From Streptomyces sp. NBC_00390 (lineage in GTDB: Bacteria > Actinomycetota > Actinomycetes > Streptomycetales > Streptomycetaceae), in contig NZ_CP107945.1 of assembly GCF_036057275.1 (NCBI RefSeq), positions 5,022,001 through 5,086,000 on the forward strand: a stretch of DNA of 64,000 bases, read 5' to 3'. The position numbers were made by a program, and so were the translations under genes. The first letter of the stretch is position 1. Each line of letters begins with the position of its first letter. Shown here piece after piece: positions 42,617-51,909 of this stretch. The notes below the pieces were generated by a model. It saw nothing but the letters and a program-made list of their open reading frames with translations, did not search any database and had not been told where the DNA came from.

Positions 42617-44139
42617 ACGGACGCGTCATCGCTAGCCGTTACGAGCTCGCCGGCCTCATCGGGCAGGGCGGCATGGGCCAGGTGTGGACGGCGTACGACG
42701 GGCGGCTCGACCGCCGGGTCGCCGTCAAGCTGCTGCGCCCCGACCTCATGGCCGCCGCCACCGCCGCCGACGAGATGCGCCGCCGGTTCGTACGCGAGTG
42801 CCGGGTGACCGCCCAGGTCACCCACCCGGGCCTGGTCACCGTCCATGACGCGGGCAACGACGGCGACGACCTGTTCCTGGTGATGCAGTACGTCGAGGGT
42901 GCGGACCTCGCCGACCATCTCGCGGAGCACGATCCGTACCCGTGGCAGTGGGCCGCCTCGGTCGCCGCCCAGCTGTGCGCGGTCCTCGGCGCCGTGCACG
43001 CGGTGCCGATCGTGCACCGCGACCTCAAGCCCCGCAACGTGATGGTGAAGCCGGACGGCACGGTCACCGTCCTCGACCTCGGCGTCGCCTCCGTCATCGA
43101 CACGGACACCACCCGGCTCACCCACACCGGATCGCCCATCGGCAGCCCCGCGTACATGGCCCCCGAGCAGGCGATGGGCGGCGCGGTCGGCCCGTACACC
43201 GACCTGTACGCGCTCGGCGTGCTGCTGCACGAACTCCTCAGCGGCAACGTGCCGTTCGCGGGCTCCACCGCGCTCGGCGTACTGCACCGCCATCTGTACG
43301 AACCCCCGCTGCCCGTGCGCCAGCTGCGCCCCGACATACCCGAAGCCCTCGAAGCGCTGGTGCTGCGCCTGCTCGCCAAGGACCCGCAGCACCGCCCCTC
43401 CGGTGCGCAGGAGGTGTACGAGGCACTGGTCCCGCTGCTGCCCGCACGCGGCACGCCCCAGGGCCCGCTCGACCCGACCCGCCCGTTCCTGCGCCCGCAC
43501 GCCCCCTGGCCGGACCGGGTGAGCACCCCGCCGCCACCGGTCGCCCCGCCCGCACCGGCCGCGCCCCGCCCCGATGTCGCGGCCGCGGTCGACGAGGTCA
43601 AGCGGCTGCTCGGCGACGGCAGCATCACCCAGGCCGTGGACATCCTCGGCAACATCCTCCCGGCCGCGGCCGCCGAGCACGGCGAGCACTCACCGGTGGT
43701 GCGGATCCTGCGCAAGCAGTACGCGACGACGCTGATGGACGACGGCCAGTACCGCCGCGCCCTGCCGGAACTGCGCCGCCTCGCCGACGACCGCACGGCG
43801 GAGGCCGGCCCGGCGGACCCGCAGTCCCTGCAGTTCCGCTACGACGCCGCCCAGTGCCTGGAACAGCTCGGCCAGCCGGCCGCCGCGCTCGCCGAGTACC
43901 GCGCGGTGCTGCCCCACTACGAGGTGCAGCAGAAGTCGGGCGGTACGGACGCGGGCCGGGCCTTCGACGTCCGCCACCGCATCGGCCATCTGCTGCTCGC
44001 GGTCGGCGACCACACGGCGGCCCAGCACCAGTTCCGTTCCCTGCTGTACGACGCGGAGCGCGCGTACGGTCCGTACCACCAGCTCCCGGCGGAACTGCGC
44101 CGGGCGCTGGAGCGGCAGCAGCAGTTCCGGGCGCGCTGA
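42613..44139 (+). CDS. Hanks-type Ser/Thr protein kinase with TPR-like C-terminus
   Basis: A 508-residue kinase. Residues 9-275 hold the catalytic domain: glycine loop GQGGMG, VAVK with Lys39, HRDLKPRN with Asp137, DLG (Asp155) in place of DFG, and MAPEQ. A Pro-rich linker (about 280-320) leads to a C-terminal TPR-like helical region (325-508: YDAAQCLEQLGQPAAALAEY). There is no transmembrane helix or PASTA repeat, so membrane association probably comes from the upstream coupled gene. The DFG-to-DLG change keeps the Mg-binding Asp, so activity is expected. Substrates unknown. Confidence 0.93.
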   Translation: MNGRVIASRYELAGLIGQGGMGQVWTAYDGRLDRRVAVKLLRPDLMAAATAADEMRRRFVRECRVTAQVTHPGLVTVHDAGNDGDDLFLVMQYVEGADLADHLAEHDPYPWQWAASVAAQLCAVLGAVHAVPIVHRDLKPRNVMVKPDGTVTVLDLGVASVIDTDTTRLTHTGSPIGSPAYMAPEQAMGGAVGPYTDLYALGVLLHELLSGNVPFAGSTALGVLHRHLYEPPLPVRQLRPDIPEALEALVLRLLAKDPQHRPSGAQEVYEALVPLLPARGTPQGPLDPTRPFLRPHAPWPDRVSTPPPPVAPPAPAAPRPDVAAAVDEVKRLLGDGSITQAVDILGNILPAAAAEHGEHSPVVRILRKQYATTLMDDGQYRRALPELRRLADDRTAEAGPADPQSLQFRYDAAQCLEQLGQPAAALAEYRAVLPHYEVQQKSGGTDAGRAFDVRHRIGHLLLAVGDHTAAQHQFRSLLYDAERAYGPYHQLPAELRRALERQQQFRAR

Positions 44140-44173
44140 CCGATCCGGGGCGGCCTCAGGACAAGGGTGGGAA

Positions 44174-45097
44174 TCAAAGGGCCGTCGCTGCCGCCGTAAC
44201 CCCCATGACCAGTGAGTAGAGCGTGTCGTTCGCCGTGATGAAGAGACGGTTCCTCTTCGGGCCGCCGAAGCGGATGTTGGAGACCGTGTTGGGCACCAGG
44301 ATGCGGCCGAGCAGGGTCCCGTCCGGGGCGTAGCAGTGCACTCCGTCATCCATGGCCGCGGCCCAGAGGTGGCCGGCGCCGTCGAAGCGGAGGTTGTCGA
44401 AACGGGCGTCCTTACGGGACTTGGCCTCGGCGAAGATCTCGCCCTTCGACAGCGTGCCGTCATCACGTACGTCGAAGACCCGGATGAAGCCTGCCCGGGT
44501 GTCGGAGACGAACAGTTGCCGCTCGTCGGCCGAGAAGACCAGGCCGTTCGGGGCGCCGAAGCAGTCGGCCACCAGGTGCACCGAGCCGCTGTCCGGGTCG
44601 ATCCGGTAGACGTTGTTGGAGCCGATCTCGCTGTCGGCGCGGTGGCCCTCGTAGTCGCTGGTGATGCCGAAGTCCGGGTCGGAGAACCAGATGGATCCGT
44701 CGGACTTCACCGCGGCGTCGTTCGGGCTGTTGAGCCGCTTGCCCTGCCAGCGGTCGGCCAGCACCGTGACCGTGCCGTCGTGCTCGGTGCGGGTCACCCG
44801 GCGGTTGCCCTGTTCGCAGGTGATCAGGCGGCCCTCGCGGTCGAGGGTGTTGCCGTTGGTGTGTCCGGCGGCGCGGCGGAAGACACTGACCGCGCCGGTC
44901 TCCTCGTCCCAGCGCAGCATCCGGTCGTTGGGGATGTCGCTCCAGATCAGCTGGCGCCAGGCCGGTATGTACAGCGGTCCCTCCGCCCAGCGGGAGCCCA
45001 CGTGCAGCGTCTCCAGTTGCAGATCACCCGCGGCGCACTTCTCCGTGCGGAACCTGTCGTCGAGCACTTCGTACAGCGCGGGGCGGCCGGTGGCCAT
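44174..45097 (-). CDS. SMP-30/gluconolactonase-family hydrolase
   Basis: A 307-residue six-bladed beta-propeller, typically a calcium-dependent lactonase acting on sugar lactones. Signatures are RWAEGPLYIPAWRQLIWSDIP with the metal-site Glu, HTNGNTLDREGRLITCE, LNSPNDAAVKSDGSIWFSDP with the metal-site Asn, APNGLVFSADERQLFVSDT and HLWAAAMDDGVHCY. No signal peptide. GAGGGAG precedes the ATG at 45097. It diverges from an Lrp-type regulator that probably controls it. Confidence 0.9.
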   Translation of the reverse strand: MATGRPALYEVLDDRFRTEKCAAGDLQLETLHVGSRWAEGPLYIPAWRQLIWSDIPNDRMLRWDEETGAVSVFRRAAGHTNGNTLDREGRLITCEQGNRRVTRTEHDGTVTVLADRWQGKRLNSPNDAAVKSDGSIWFSDPDFGITSDYEGHRADSEIGSNNVYRIDPDSGSVHLVADCFGAPNGLVFSADERQLFVSDTRAGFIRVFDVRDDGTLSKGEIFAEAKSRKDARFDNLRFDGAGHLWAAAMDDGVHCYAPDGTLLGRILVPNTVSNIRFGGPKRNRLFITANDTLYSLVMGVTAAATAL

Positions 45098-45140
45098 GTC
45101 CGTTCTCCCTCAGTCGTTCCGAGTTCCAAGAGCTGAACTG

Positions 45141-45170
45141 CATCCTGCTGATGTTGAGTATTACAGGATG
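45141..45170. promoter_or_regulatory. Candidate Lrp/AsnC operator
   Basis: CATCCTG (45141-45147) and CAGGATG (45164-45170) form a 7-bp inverted repeat with a 16-bp AT-rich centre, in the 124-bp gap between the divergent hydrolase and Lrp-type genes. Size and A/T core fit Lrp-family sites. Confidence 0.5.
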
Positions 45171-45221
45171 GAGTATGGTCAACGCACCACATTGGATGGA
45201 ACTGGTTCGGAGGAGGGTGTC

Positions 45222-45662
45222 ATGGATGATGTGGACCGGAAGCTGCTGAACCTGCTGCAGGAGGACGCCACACAGGCATACGCCGCCCTGGGCAAGGCCG
45301 TTGGGCTCTCCGCGGGTGCGGCTCATGAACGGGTGCGCAAGCTGCGGGAGTCGGGGGTGATCCGCCGCACGGCGGTCGAGGTGGACCCCGCCGCGGTCGG
45401 CGGCGCGGTGCTGGCCTTCGTCATGGTCGACTCGTCCGCCTGGATGGGCGACTCCGGCGAGTGTTTCGCCGCGATCCCCGAGCTGCAGGAGGCCCACATC
45501 ATCGCGGGCAGCGCATCGGTCCTGGTCAAGGTCAGGACGGGGACGACCGAACAACTCCAGGACGTCCTGCGGAGGTTGTACGAGATCGAGGGCGTCAGCG
45601 GCACTCAGGCGACGGTGGCTCTGGAGACGTTCTTCGAGAGGCCGGTGTCGACGGGAGCCTGA
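45222..45662 (+). CDS. Lrp/AsnC-family transcriptional regulator
   Basis: A 146-residue regulator. The N-terminal AsnC helix-turn-helix (DDVDRKLLNLLQEDATQAYAALGKAVGLSAGAAHERVRKLRESGVI) is followed by a RAM/ligand domain (about 60-140) with EVDPAAVGGAVLAFVMVD. The ATG at 45222 follows GGAGGAGGG by about 7 nt; the longer frame upstream is not needed. Likely controls itself and the divergent SMP-30 hydrolase through the palindrome at 45141-45170; the effector may be an amino acid or related metabolite. Confidence 0.9.
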   Translation: MDDVDRKLLNLLQEDATQAYAALGKAVGLSAGAAHERVRKLRESGVIRRTAVEVDPAAVGGAVLAFVMVDSSAWMGDSGECFAAIPELQEAHIIAGSASVLVKVRTGTTEQLQDVLRRLYEIEGVSGTQATVALETFFERPVSTGA

Positions 45663-45694
45663 AGTGCCCGTCCCGGGGGCGCCCGCCCGGCCGT

Positions 45695-45724
45695 GCTGTG
45701 CCGGAGCGTCCGCTCCGGCACAGC
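45695..45724. terminator. Bidirectional terminator
   Basis: A perfect 13-bp stem (45695-45707 with 45712-45724) with a GTCC loop between the convergent Lrp-type and DUF4394 genes. Confidence 0.8.
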
Positions 45725-45752
45725 GGCCGAGCCATGCGACGGGGCCATGTGG

Positions 45753-46646
45753 TCAGCGCTGGTTCAGGGGCAGCATGACGTCGTAGATCTTGCGCTGGTT
45801 CAGGGGCAGGGCGACGTCGACGACCTGCCGGTCGGACGGGAAGGCTCCCAGGTTGGTGGCGACGCCGTCCAGGATGTCGACCCTGTAGAAGCCGTACGAG
45901 CCGTTGGACCGCAGGGCGGCGTAGCCCTGGTTGGCGCCGGACTTGGGCCAGTAGTAGATGTCGAAGCCGGCGGAGGGGCCCACGTCGAGCCCGAGGTCGC
46001 CGGTCGGGGCGAGGGTGCCCGCGTTCGCCGGGGACTGGATCGCGACCCGGTCGTTGTTGGTGTCGATGTCGAACAGCGTGGTCGCCGTCGCCGGATTCAG
46101 GTCGTTGTTGGTGTAGGCCGCGCCGGTCACGCCGAGAGCCGTCGAGGGCGGCACGATCGGGTTGGTCAGTGTTCCGTCGCTGATGGTGACCAGCGGTGCC
46201 GAGGGATCGTCGATGTTGTGGCGGAGGTTCTGCCCGGTGTCGCTGATGATCCGGAGCCGGTTCGCCGCCGGGTTGAAGTCCACCCCGAACAGCGCGCCGA
46301 ACAGGGGGATCGTGAGCTGGGAGACCTTCGTCGCCTGAGCGGTGCTCGTGTTCAGGGTGTAGATGCCGCCCAGGTCGCCGACCCCGTACAGCCGGCCGTC
46401 CTGTACCCGGTAGTCGATGCCCACCAGAGCGGTGTCCGGTGTCAGTCCGCTCACCGCGCCGATCGGACGGACGTCACGGGGGCGATTGACGGGGAACTGC
46501 ACCAGCCGTTGGTCGCTGGTCAGCCCAGTCACCTTCAACCCGACCCGGCCCAGTCCGTCATCACTGAGGGCCGTGTCGGCTGCACTCGCCGGCGCAGCCG
46601 TGGACACTGCGGCCGCGAGGGCGAGAGCGATTACTGCTGCACGCAT
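45753..46646 (-). CDS. Secreted DUF4394 beta-propeller-like protein
   Basis: A 297-residue exported protein with a Sec signal peptide (cleavage near ASAAD, residue 23). The body is one DUF4394 domain: FPVNRPRDVRPIGAVSGLTPDTALVGIDYRVQDGRLYGVG, FGVDFNPAANRLRIISDTGQNLRHNID and GLDVGPSAGFDIYYWP. The extreme C-terminus repeats itself: DVALPLNQRKIYDVMLPLNQR, a 12-residue unit duplicated in the DNA near 45757-45810. Function unknown; the family occurs in secreted proteins of soil bacteria. Confidence 0.82.
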   Translation of the reverse strand: MRAAVIALALAAAVSTAAPASAADTALSDDGLGRVGLKVTGLTSDQRLVQFPVNRPRDVRPIGAVSGLTPDTALVGIDYRVQDGRLYGVGDLGGIYTLNTSTAQATKVSQLTIPLFGALFGVDFNPAANRLRIISDTGQNLRHNIDDPSAPLVTISDGTLTNPIVPPSTALGVTGAAYTNNDLNPATATTLFDIDTNNDRVAIQSPANAGTLAPTGDLGLDVGPSAGFDIYYWPKSGANQGYAALRSNGSYGFYRVDILDGVATNLGAFPSDRQVVDVALPLNQRKIYDVMLPLNQR

Positions 46647-46874
46647 GAAATCTCCGAGATCGCTTCGGACGCCCCATCCGATGAGGTGTCAACAAGCCGA
46701 CGATAAGCATGCAAATTGCCGCATAGCGTGATGACAGGACCCAGAAGGCGTCGGCCGGTGCCCCGATCGAGGGAATGGCGGACGGCAGCGTCCGAAGACG
46801 CCTGTGACGACCCGCCCGCCCGCGTCGCGCGCGGACACGGGCGGGTCGTCACCCTTGCGCGTCACGGTCGGAGT

Positions 46875-47666
46875 TCAGGCGACGGCAACCGCCGGCTCCG
46901 CGCCGCGCAGCGCCTTGGTGTGCTGCATCTGCGTGAGCTTGTGGACGAAGAGGGCGGCGAGGACGGCCGCGGCGACTTCCACCAGGCACGCGACGATGAG
47001 CAGGTCAAAGGCCGTACCCACCTCGGGAAGGGACTCGGCCGTATCGATACGGAAGTTGGCGAGCTTGGTGAAGAACCAGCTGGCCAGAAGTGCCGTCCAC
47101 CACAGATTGACTGGATTGAAGGGAGGCTCGGCGCCGATGTACGGGTCCTTGCGGCTCGCTCTCCACACCTCCGCCGCGATCCCGAACGGGATGAACAGGT
47201 TCCCGATGGGGATGAACCAGCCGCCGATCGCCCAGCCGCGCCCCCGGGTGAGCAGATCCGGAGCGAAGACCTGGGCGTTGCCCCGCACCCGGTAGAACCA
47301 CACGATGAAGACGACGATCGTCGCCAGGTACACCAGTCTCGTCAGCCCCTCCACGATGTTCACCCACTGTTCGATCCGCTCGATGCGTTCGATGGAGTAC
47401 CCGCTGAGGCCCTGGGAGCTGTCGAGCGCCTGCCCGAGGTTGAAGACGACTGCAACAGCGACGACGTCGAAGACGAGGATGACGCAGAGCAGCGTCACGA
47501 CGGCGCGTCCGAGTCCCACCGGGGACCGCAGTACCGCAATCGGTCCTGATATCGGCATCGCGGGACCGGCCGGAGGCGGAGCGGCGTTCGCAGCGGCCAC
47601 CGCGCAGCCGTCACAGAGACCTTCGCCGGTCGTGGCCGGATGCATCCCGCATGTGGCGCAGAGCAT
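46875..47666 (-). CDS. DUF4328 membrane protein with N-terminal zinc ribbon
   Basis: A 263-residue protein starting MLCATCGMHP, with a second pair GLCDGC at 16-21, a four-Cys zinc-ribbon-like head. A Pro-rich link and four to five transmembrane helices (about 52-80, 105-130, 150-180 and 215-245) make a DUF4328 domain with WFYRVRGNAQVFAP and GWAIGGWFIPIGNLFIPF. ATG at 47666; a longer upstream frame lacks support. Role unknown. Confidence 0.82.
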   Translation of the reverse strand: MLCATCGMHPATTGEGLCDGCAVAAANAAPPPAGPAMPISGPIAVLRSPVGLGRAVVTLLCVILVFDVVAVAVVFNLGQALDSSQGLSGYSIERIERIEQWVNIVEGLTRLVYLATIVVFIVWFYRVRGNAQVFAPDLLTRGRGWAIGGWFIPIGNLFIPFGIAAEVWRASRKDPYIGAEPPFNPVNLWWTALLASWFFTKLANFRIDTAESLPEVGTAFDLLIVACLVEVAAAVLAALFVHKLTQMQHTKALRGAEPAVAVA

Positions 47667-47955
47667 GACTGAGAACCCCCACAGATGATCAAGAGAGCGG
47701 CATCCCCTCCCCAGGGACGGCCGTGAGGCGGAACATATGTCGCTGGTACGCCCCCGGTCCAGCTCGATTCCCCTGCTCATCCGCCGTCCAGCTGCGGGAC
47801 TGGGCCACGCGGCCGCCAGGATGCGGGCCCGCGCAGAGGCTGACGCGCACTCCTGCCGGACCTGCCCCTCCCCGGGGGCCGGCGTCCGGTTCTTCGTGTC
47901 CACGACGCCGCGCCGGCCACGGTGATGACGAGGTCCGCAGCGCCGGCCGACTCCG
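47667..47955. other. Intergenic region between DUF4328 and YfhO-type genes
   Basis: About 290 bp on which I see no gene, RNA or strong hairpin. It should hold the DUF4328 gene promoter and the 3' end of the YfhO-type transcript. Confidence 0.3.
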
Positions 47956-50379
47956 TCAGGCCGCCGCGACCACGTCCGAGACCGGGGACGGCCGGGTCTC
48001 CTTCGGCCTGTGACGCCGGGTCAGCAGGGCAAGCACCAGCAGCGCCAGCAGACCTGCCGCCCCCATCGCCGAGCCGGCCGTCAGACCCGGGGTGCGGAAC
48101 GAGCAGGCGATGCGCGTGCGGGAGCCGTCCAAGGGCACGGAGACCAGGCCGAGGTACGACCCGGCGGGGCGGCCGTCGCAGCTCCAGCCCTCGATCGCGG
48201 GCATGGCGAAGACGGCCCTCCCCTTGGTACCGGGCGGCAGCTGTGCGCTGACGCCGTTGCCCAGGACCTCGACCGACACCGCCCCGGACGCCTTGAGGCC
48301 GGCCACGGCGGCGTTCAGCCGCCCCGTGTCCAGGCATTCGACCGTCGCGCGGCGCGGCGCGCCCCCGTCGTACGAGACACGCGCGCCCGGGGTGGTCACC
48401 GTGCCCAGCGGGGTGAGCGCGGCGCGCCGCTTCGGCTGTCCGCCGCGCAGCTTCACGCCCGCGCGGCTGCCGAGCCGCGCCGTGCCGGTGAAGTCGGGTG
48501 CCCACAGGTAGACCTCGGTGCCGACCGGACACGCGCCCCGGACCGCGGGGGAGTAGACGTCCGCGCCGAGGAGCAGCTCCTGGTTGCGGAACGGCGAGCG
48601 GCCGTAGACGGGCGAAGGCCCCGGCGGACGTACCGTGACCAGCGGGGGGACGGAGGTCCGTTCGGCCACCGGCTCCTGGCCGAGGGGAGCTTGCACCCGC
48701 GCGCCGATCGAGAAGACCGCGTCGGTGACCGGGTTGTCCAGCGACTGCAGATTGCGGCCGTTGGAGGTCCATCCCGTGCCCAGCGCCGCCATCGTGCGGG
48801 TGAGCACGGCGGGCGTGTGGCTGCTGTAGTACGAGGCTCCCTGACCTCCGATCAGCATCGGGTCGTTGCCGGCGATCTGCGGCCGGCCGGTGTCGGTGCG
48901 GTACGCGGGCCACCCGTCGGCCGCGACGACGGCAGCCGCGCGCTCGGTGTGCGCCTCGCCCCACGGCGGGTAGTCGTCGAACCGGCCGAGGCGGATGCGG
49001 TCGGCGTACGCGGTCGTCGCCGCGGCCTGGCCGACGAGCGCGCCGGTGAGCAGGAAGGCCGCGGCGGCCACGTGCCGGCCGCGCCGGGCGGATGTCGCCT
49101 TGCCGGCCAGGAGCTGCCCGCGCCGGGCGAGCACCAGCCCGCCCACGACCGCCGCGAGGCCGATGCCGAACAGCGGCAGCGCAAAGACCGTGGCCGGACG
49201 GCCGCCGGCGCCCGCGAGCGCGATCGCCGTGACGACCGCACCGCCACCGAGCAGGGCGCGCCGGTCCGGCCAGCCCTCGGACAGACACATCCAGGCGGTG
49301 ATCACCACGATGCCGGCGAGGACGAACGTCTGCCGGTAGGGGCTGCCGTTGGGGGTGGCGAAGACATGCCACACCAGATGCGTGGGCCCCCACTGCAGGG
49401 ACAGGGTGACCAGGGCCGTCAGCCCGGTCCACAGCCACCGCACCCGACCCGGCACCGCCCGGTTGAAGGCGAGCGCACAGGCCAGCAGAAGCGTTGCGCC
49501 ACCGATGAAGAGGGCAGGAGTGGCGAAGGTGTACGTCGCCGGCAGCGTGCGCGCGAACACATCCGTCCAGCTCACGGGTGCGAACTGCTTGGTCCACCCG
49601 GGGTGGGCCAGCTTCGACCCGAGGTACACCGGCAGCAGCAGGGGCGCGGCCAGTGCGACCCCCACCAGTACGGTCCGGGCGGCGCGCACCAGGACGCCAA
49701 GACGTTCCCGTGCCGGCGAGGGCTCCCGCAGCAGGGACACGGCCAGCACCAGGGCCGCGCCGAGGGTCGCCATGTACGCGGTGTAGAAGTTGCCGATCCA
49801 GGCCATGGCGACGATCGCGGGCCCCAGCAGCGGCCGCCGTCCGGCCCGCGCCCACTCACCGGCCAGGCACAGCAGCGGGAAGGCGATCAGCCCGTCCAGC
49901 CACATCACGTTGTAGGAGGCCTCCAGGACCGACCAGCCGCACAGCGCGTACGAGGCGCCGAGCACGCCCGCCATCCACCGGCGGCCCCTGCCCTTGTGCA
50001 GCGCGATGAGCAGCCAGGTCATGGCGGCCGCGGCGGCGGCCGTCTTCAGCAGCATCAGCACGTACACGGCCAGGTCGATCCGGTCCCGTGGGAAGACCCC
50101 GACCAGCACGGCGAACGGGCTCGACACGTACGTCCCGAGGTCCGGCAGAAAGCTTGTGCCGAAGCCGGACTGCCAGTTGACGAGAAGTCCGCCGTCCGCG
50201 CGCCCGTGCAGCAGATCCCACAGGTGCGCATGGAACGGGATGAACTGGTTGCCGAGGTCGTTCACACTGCGGTTGCGCGGCCCGAACGGAAAGACGCGGG
50301 CGACGGCGTCGCCCGCGCACACGGTCGCGAGGGTGATCAGCGCGGCGACGCCGGCGGCACGGCTGCGTGCGGGAGGCAT
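47956..50379 (-). CDS. YfhO-family large membrane protein (GT-C-like)
   Basis: An 807-residue protein with about 12-13 transmembrane helices in the first 460 residues, a large extracytoplasmic domain (about 465-770) and a last helix before an RRHRPK tail. NDLGNQFIPFHAHLWDLLHG and LVNWQSGFGTSFLPDLGTYVSSPF near the N-terminus match YfhO proteins, which are involved in glycosylating cell-surface polymers such as lipoteichoic acid in firmicutes. It diverges from a GtrA-type gene, and both types work in surface-sugar transfer, so cooperation is likely. The acceptor is unknown. Confidence 0.88.
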   Translation of the reverse strand: MPPARSRAAGVAALITLATVCAGDAVARVFPFGPRNRSVNDLGNQFIPFHAHLWDLLHGRADGGLLVNWQSGFGTSFLPDLGTYVSSPFAVLVGVFPRDRIDLAVYVLMLLKTAAAAAAMTWLLIALHKGRGRRWMAGVLGASYALCGWSVLEASYNVMWLDGLIAFPLLCLAGEWARAGRRPLLGPAIVAMAWIGNFYTAYMATLGAALVLAVSLLREPSPARERLGVLVRAARTVLVGVALAAPLLLPVYLGSKLAHPGWTKQFAPVSWTDVFARTLPATYTFATPALFIGGATLLLACALAFNRAVPGRVRWLWTGLTALVTLSLQWGPTHLVWHVFATPNGSPYRQTFVLAGIVVITAWMCLSEGWPDRRALLGGGAVVTAIALAGAGGRPATVFALPLFGIGLAAVVGGLVLARRGQLLAGKATSARRGRHVAAAAFLLTGALVGQAAATTAYADRIRLGRFDDYPPWGEAHTERAAAVVAADGWPAYRTDTGRPQIAGNDPMLIGGQGASYYSSHTPAVLTRTMAALGTGWTSNGRNLQSLDNPVTDAVFSIGARVQAPLGQEPVAERTSVPPLVTVRPPGPSPVYGRSPFRNQELLLGADVYSPAVRGACPVGTEVYLWAPDFTGTARLGSRAGVKLRGGQPKRRAALTPLGTVTTPGARVSYDGGAPRRATVECLDTGRLNAAVAGLKASGAVSVEVLGNGVSAQLPPGTKGRAVFAMPAIEGWSCDGRPAGSYLGLVSVPLDGSRTRIACSFRTPGLTAGSAMGAAGLLALLVLALLTRRHRPKETRPSPVSDVVAAA

Positions 50380-50636
50380 ATCGACATGATGCGTTAAATG
50401 TGACAGGAGGGATTGTCAAAGCCCCCGGTGCGCCTTCCCGTTCATGAAATGGTCGCCTGCTCGTCATCGAACGGGCCGTGCCCCCCTCTGGGCCGCATCG
50501 CGCCGGGGTGCTGCCCCTGGCGTGGTCAGGGCACGCGGCCCGGCCGCCGGTGTGGCCCTGGTGAGCGGTGAGGGGCGATCCGGGATATGTCACTCTTCTC
50601 GTAGCGGCACCGGCGTACGGGGGAGTTGGCAAGACA

Positions 50637-51083
50637 ATGACGGTCCAGGTCCAGATGGTCAGATTCGCCCTGGTGGGGGTGGTGAACACCGGGACGTACT
50701 ACGGCATGTATCTCGTCCTCCTGACCTGGCTGCCGTATGTCGCGGCGCATGTCGTCGCGTTCCTGCTGAGCATGATCGGGTCCTTCTTCCTCACCTCGTA
50801 CTTCACGTACCGGACCCGCCCCACCTGGCGGAAGTTCCTGCTCTTCCCGCTCACCAACGTGGCGAACTTCGTGCTCACCACGAGCGGGGTCTACCTGCTG
50901 GTCGACGTCCTCCACCTCGGCAGCCGGTACGCCCCGCTGATAGCGGCGGCCGCGGCGATCCCGATCACGTTCGTGGTCTCCCGGACGATCATGCTCCGCC
51001 CGGACCGCGCCACGCCCGGCGCCGTGTCCGGGGAGGAGGCAGCCCCCGAGCGGGCGGTCGCGCGGCAGTCCGGCAACGTCTGA
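50637..51083 (+). CDS. GtrA-family membrane protein
   Basis: A 148-residue protein with four transmembrane helices: FALVGVVNTGTYYGMYLVLL, VVAFLLSMIGSFFLTSYFTYR, FLLFPLTNVANFVLTTSGVYLL and PLIAAAAAIPITFVVSRTIM. The FxxVGxxNT opening and FxxSKxxVF-like end are typical of GtrA, which flips or handles lipid-linked sugars. I place the start at 50637 (GGGAG upstream); a longer frame begins at 50568 but adds a non-GtrA leader. Diverges from the YfhO-type gene. Confidence 0.85.
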   Translation: MTVQVQMVRFALVGVVNTGTYYGMYLVLLTWLPYVAAHVVAFLLSMIGSFFLTSYFTYRTRPTWRKFLLFPLTNVANFVLTTSGVYLLVDVLHLGSRYAPLIAAAAAIPITFVVSRTIMLRPDRATPGAVSGEEAAPERAVARQSGNV

Positions 51084-51239
51084 CATCCGCCGGGCGGCAT
51101 CCGCCGCGCATCCCGGGCTCCAGGCGAATCGTTGCTCCAATCAGTAGCCGCGAAGTAGTGGCCCACGCCACTCGGACTGCCTAACATCGATCACCGCAGG
51201 ACTTTGTGCACTGCCGCACAAACTCACCGGGAGGCCCCG

Positions 51240-51890
51240 TTGCACCGCCGTCGTCGCACCGCGCTCACCGTCTCCGCCGCACTCCTCGCCGCCTCGCCGC
51301 TCCTGTCCGCCTGTGGCAACGAGGCCCATCCGGGGGCCGCCGCCGTCGTCGGGGGCCAGCGCATCGAGGTGTCCACCGTCCAGGCGGAGGTCAAGGACGT
51401 GCGCAATGCGCAGCAGGCCTCGCCCCAGGCCGCACAGCTGATCAAGGACAGCGGTCAGCTCGGGCGGGTCAAGCTCTACGACCTCATCGTCGACCGGGTC
51501 GTGCAGCGCGCCGCGGACGACGCCGGCGTCACGGCCAGCCGCAAGGAGATCCAGGACGCCCGGTCCGTGCTGGTGCAGCAGTCCGGCGGCCAGGAGCAGC
51601 TCGCCGCCATGTATCTGCAGCAGCGCGGCATCGCCCCGGACCAGCTCGACGACGTCGTGCGCCGGGATGTCCTCGTGAGCAAGATCGCCGCCCGTCTGGG
51701 GGCGTCGAACAGCCCCGAGGGCCAGCAGAAGATGAACGAGACGTTCACCGCGGCCGCCAAGGCGCTGGACATCGACGTCAACCCCCGCTACGGCGCCTGG
51801 GACGACGAGAAGCTCGAGCTCGGCAGCTACAAGGCCCCCTGGATCACCCAGGTCACCAAGGCCGAGGAGCCCGTCGAGACCGGTGCCTGA
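51240..51890 (+). CDS. SurA N-terminal-like lipoprotein
   Basis: A 216-residue exported lipoprotein: RRRR start, hydrophobic helix and lipobox LSAC (about 22-25). The mature part resembles the SurA_N chaperone domain: AAVVGGQRIEVSTVQAEVKDVR, LYDLIVDRVVQRAADDAGVTASRKEI and a long helical region. There is no prolyl-isomerase domain. The start codon is a rare TTG at 51240: GGGAGG lies 6 nt upstream and the product begins directly with the signal peptide. Followed after 19 nt by mazG, as is usual in Streptomyces. Likely an extracytoplasmic folding factor. Confidence 0.82.
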   Translation: MHRRRRTALTVSAALLAASPLLSACGNEAHPGAAAVVGGQRIEVSTVQAEVKDVRNAQQASPQAAQLIKDSGQLGRVKLYDLIVDRVVQRAADDAGVTASRKEIQDARSVLVQQSGGQEQLAAMYLQQRGIAPDQLDDVVRRDVLVSKIAARLGASNSPEGQQKMNETFTAAAKALDIDVNPRYGAWDDEKLELGSYKAPWITQVTKAEEPVETGA

Positions 51891-51897
51891 GCCGGGG

Positions 51898-51909
51898 TAG
51901 GTTCGACGG
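51898..51909 (+). promoter_or_regulatory. -10 element of a probable leaderless mazG mRNA
   Basis: TAGGTT at 51898-51903, just after the SurA-like stop, lies 6 nt before the GTG at 51910. There is no Shine-Dalgarno in the 19-nt gap. Confidence 0.5.
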
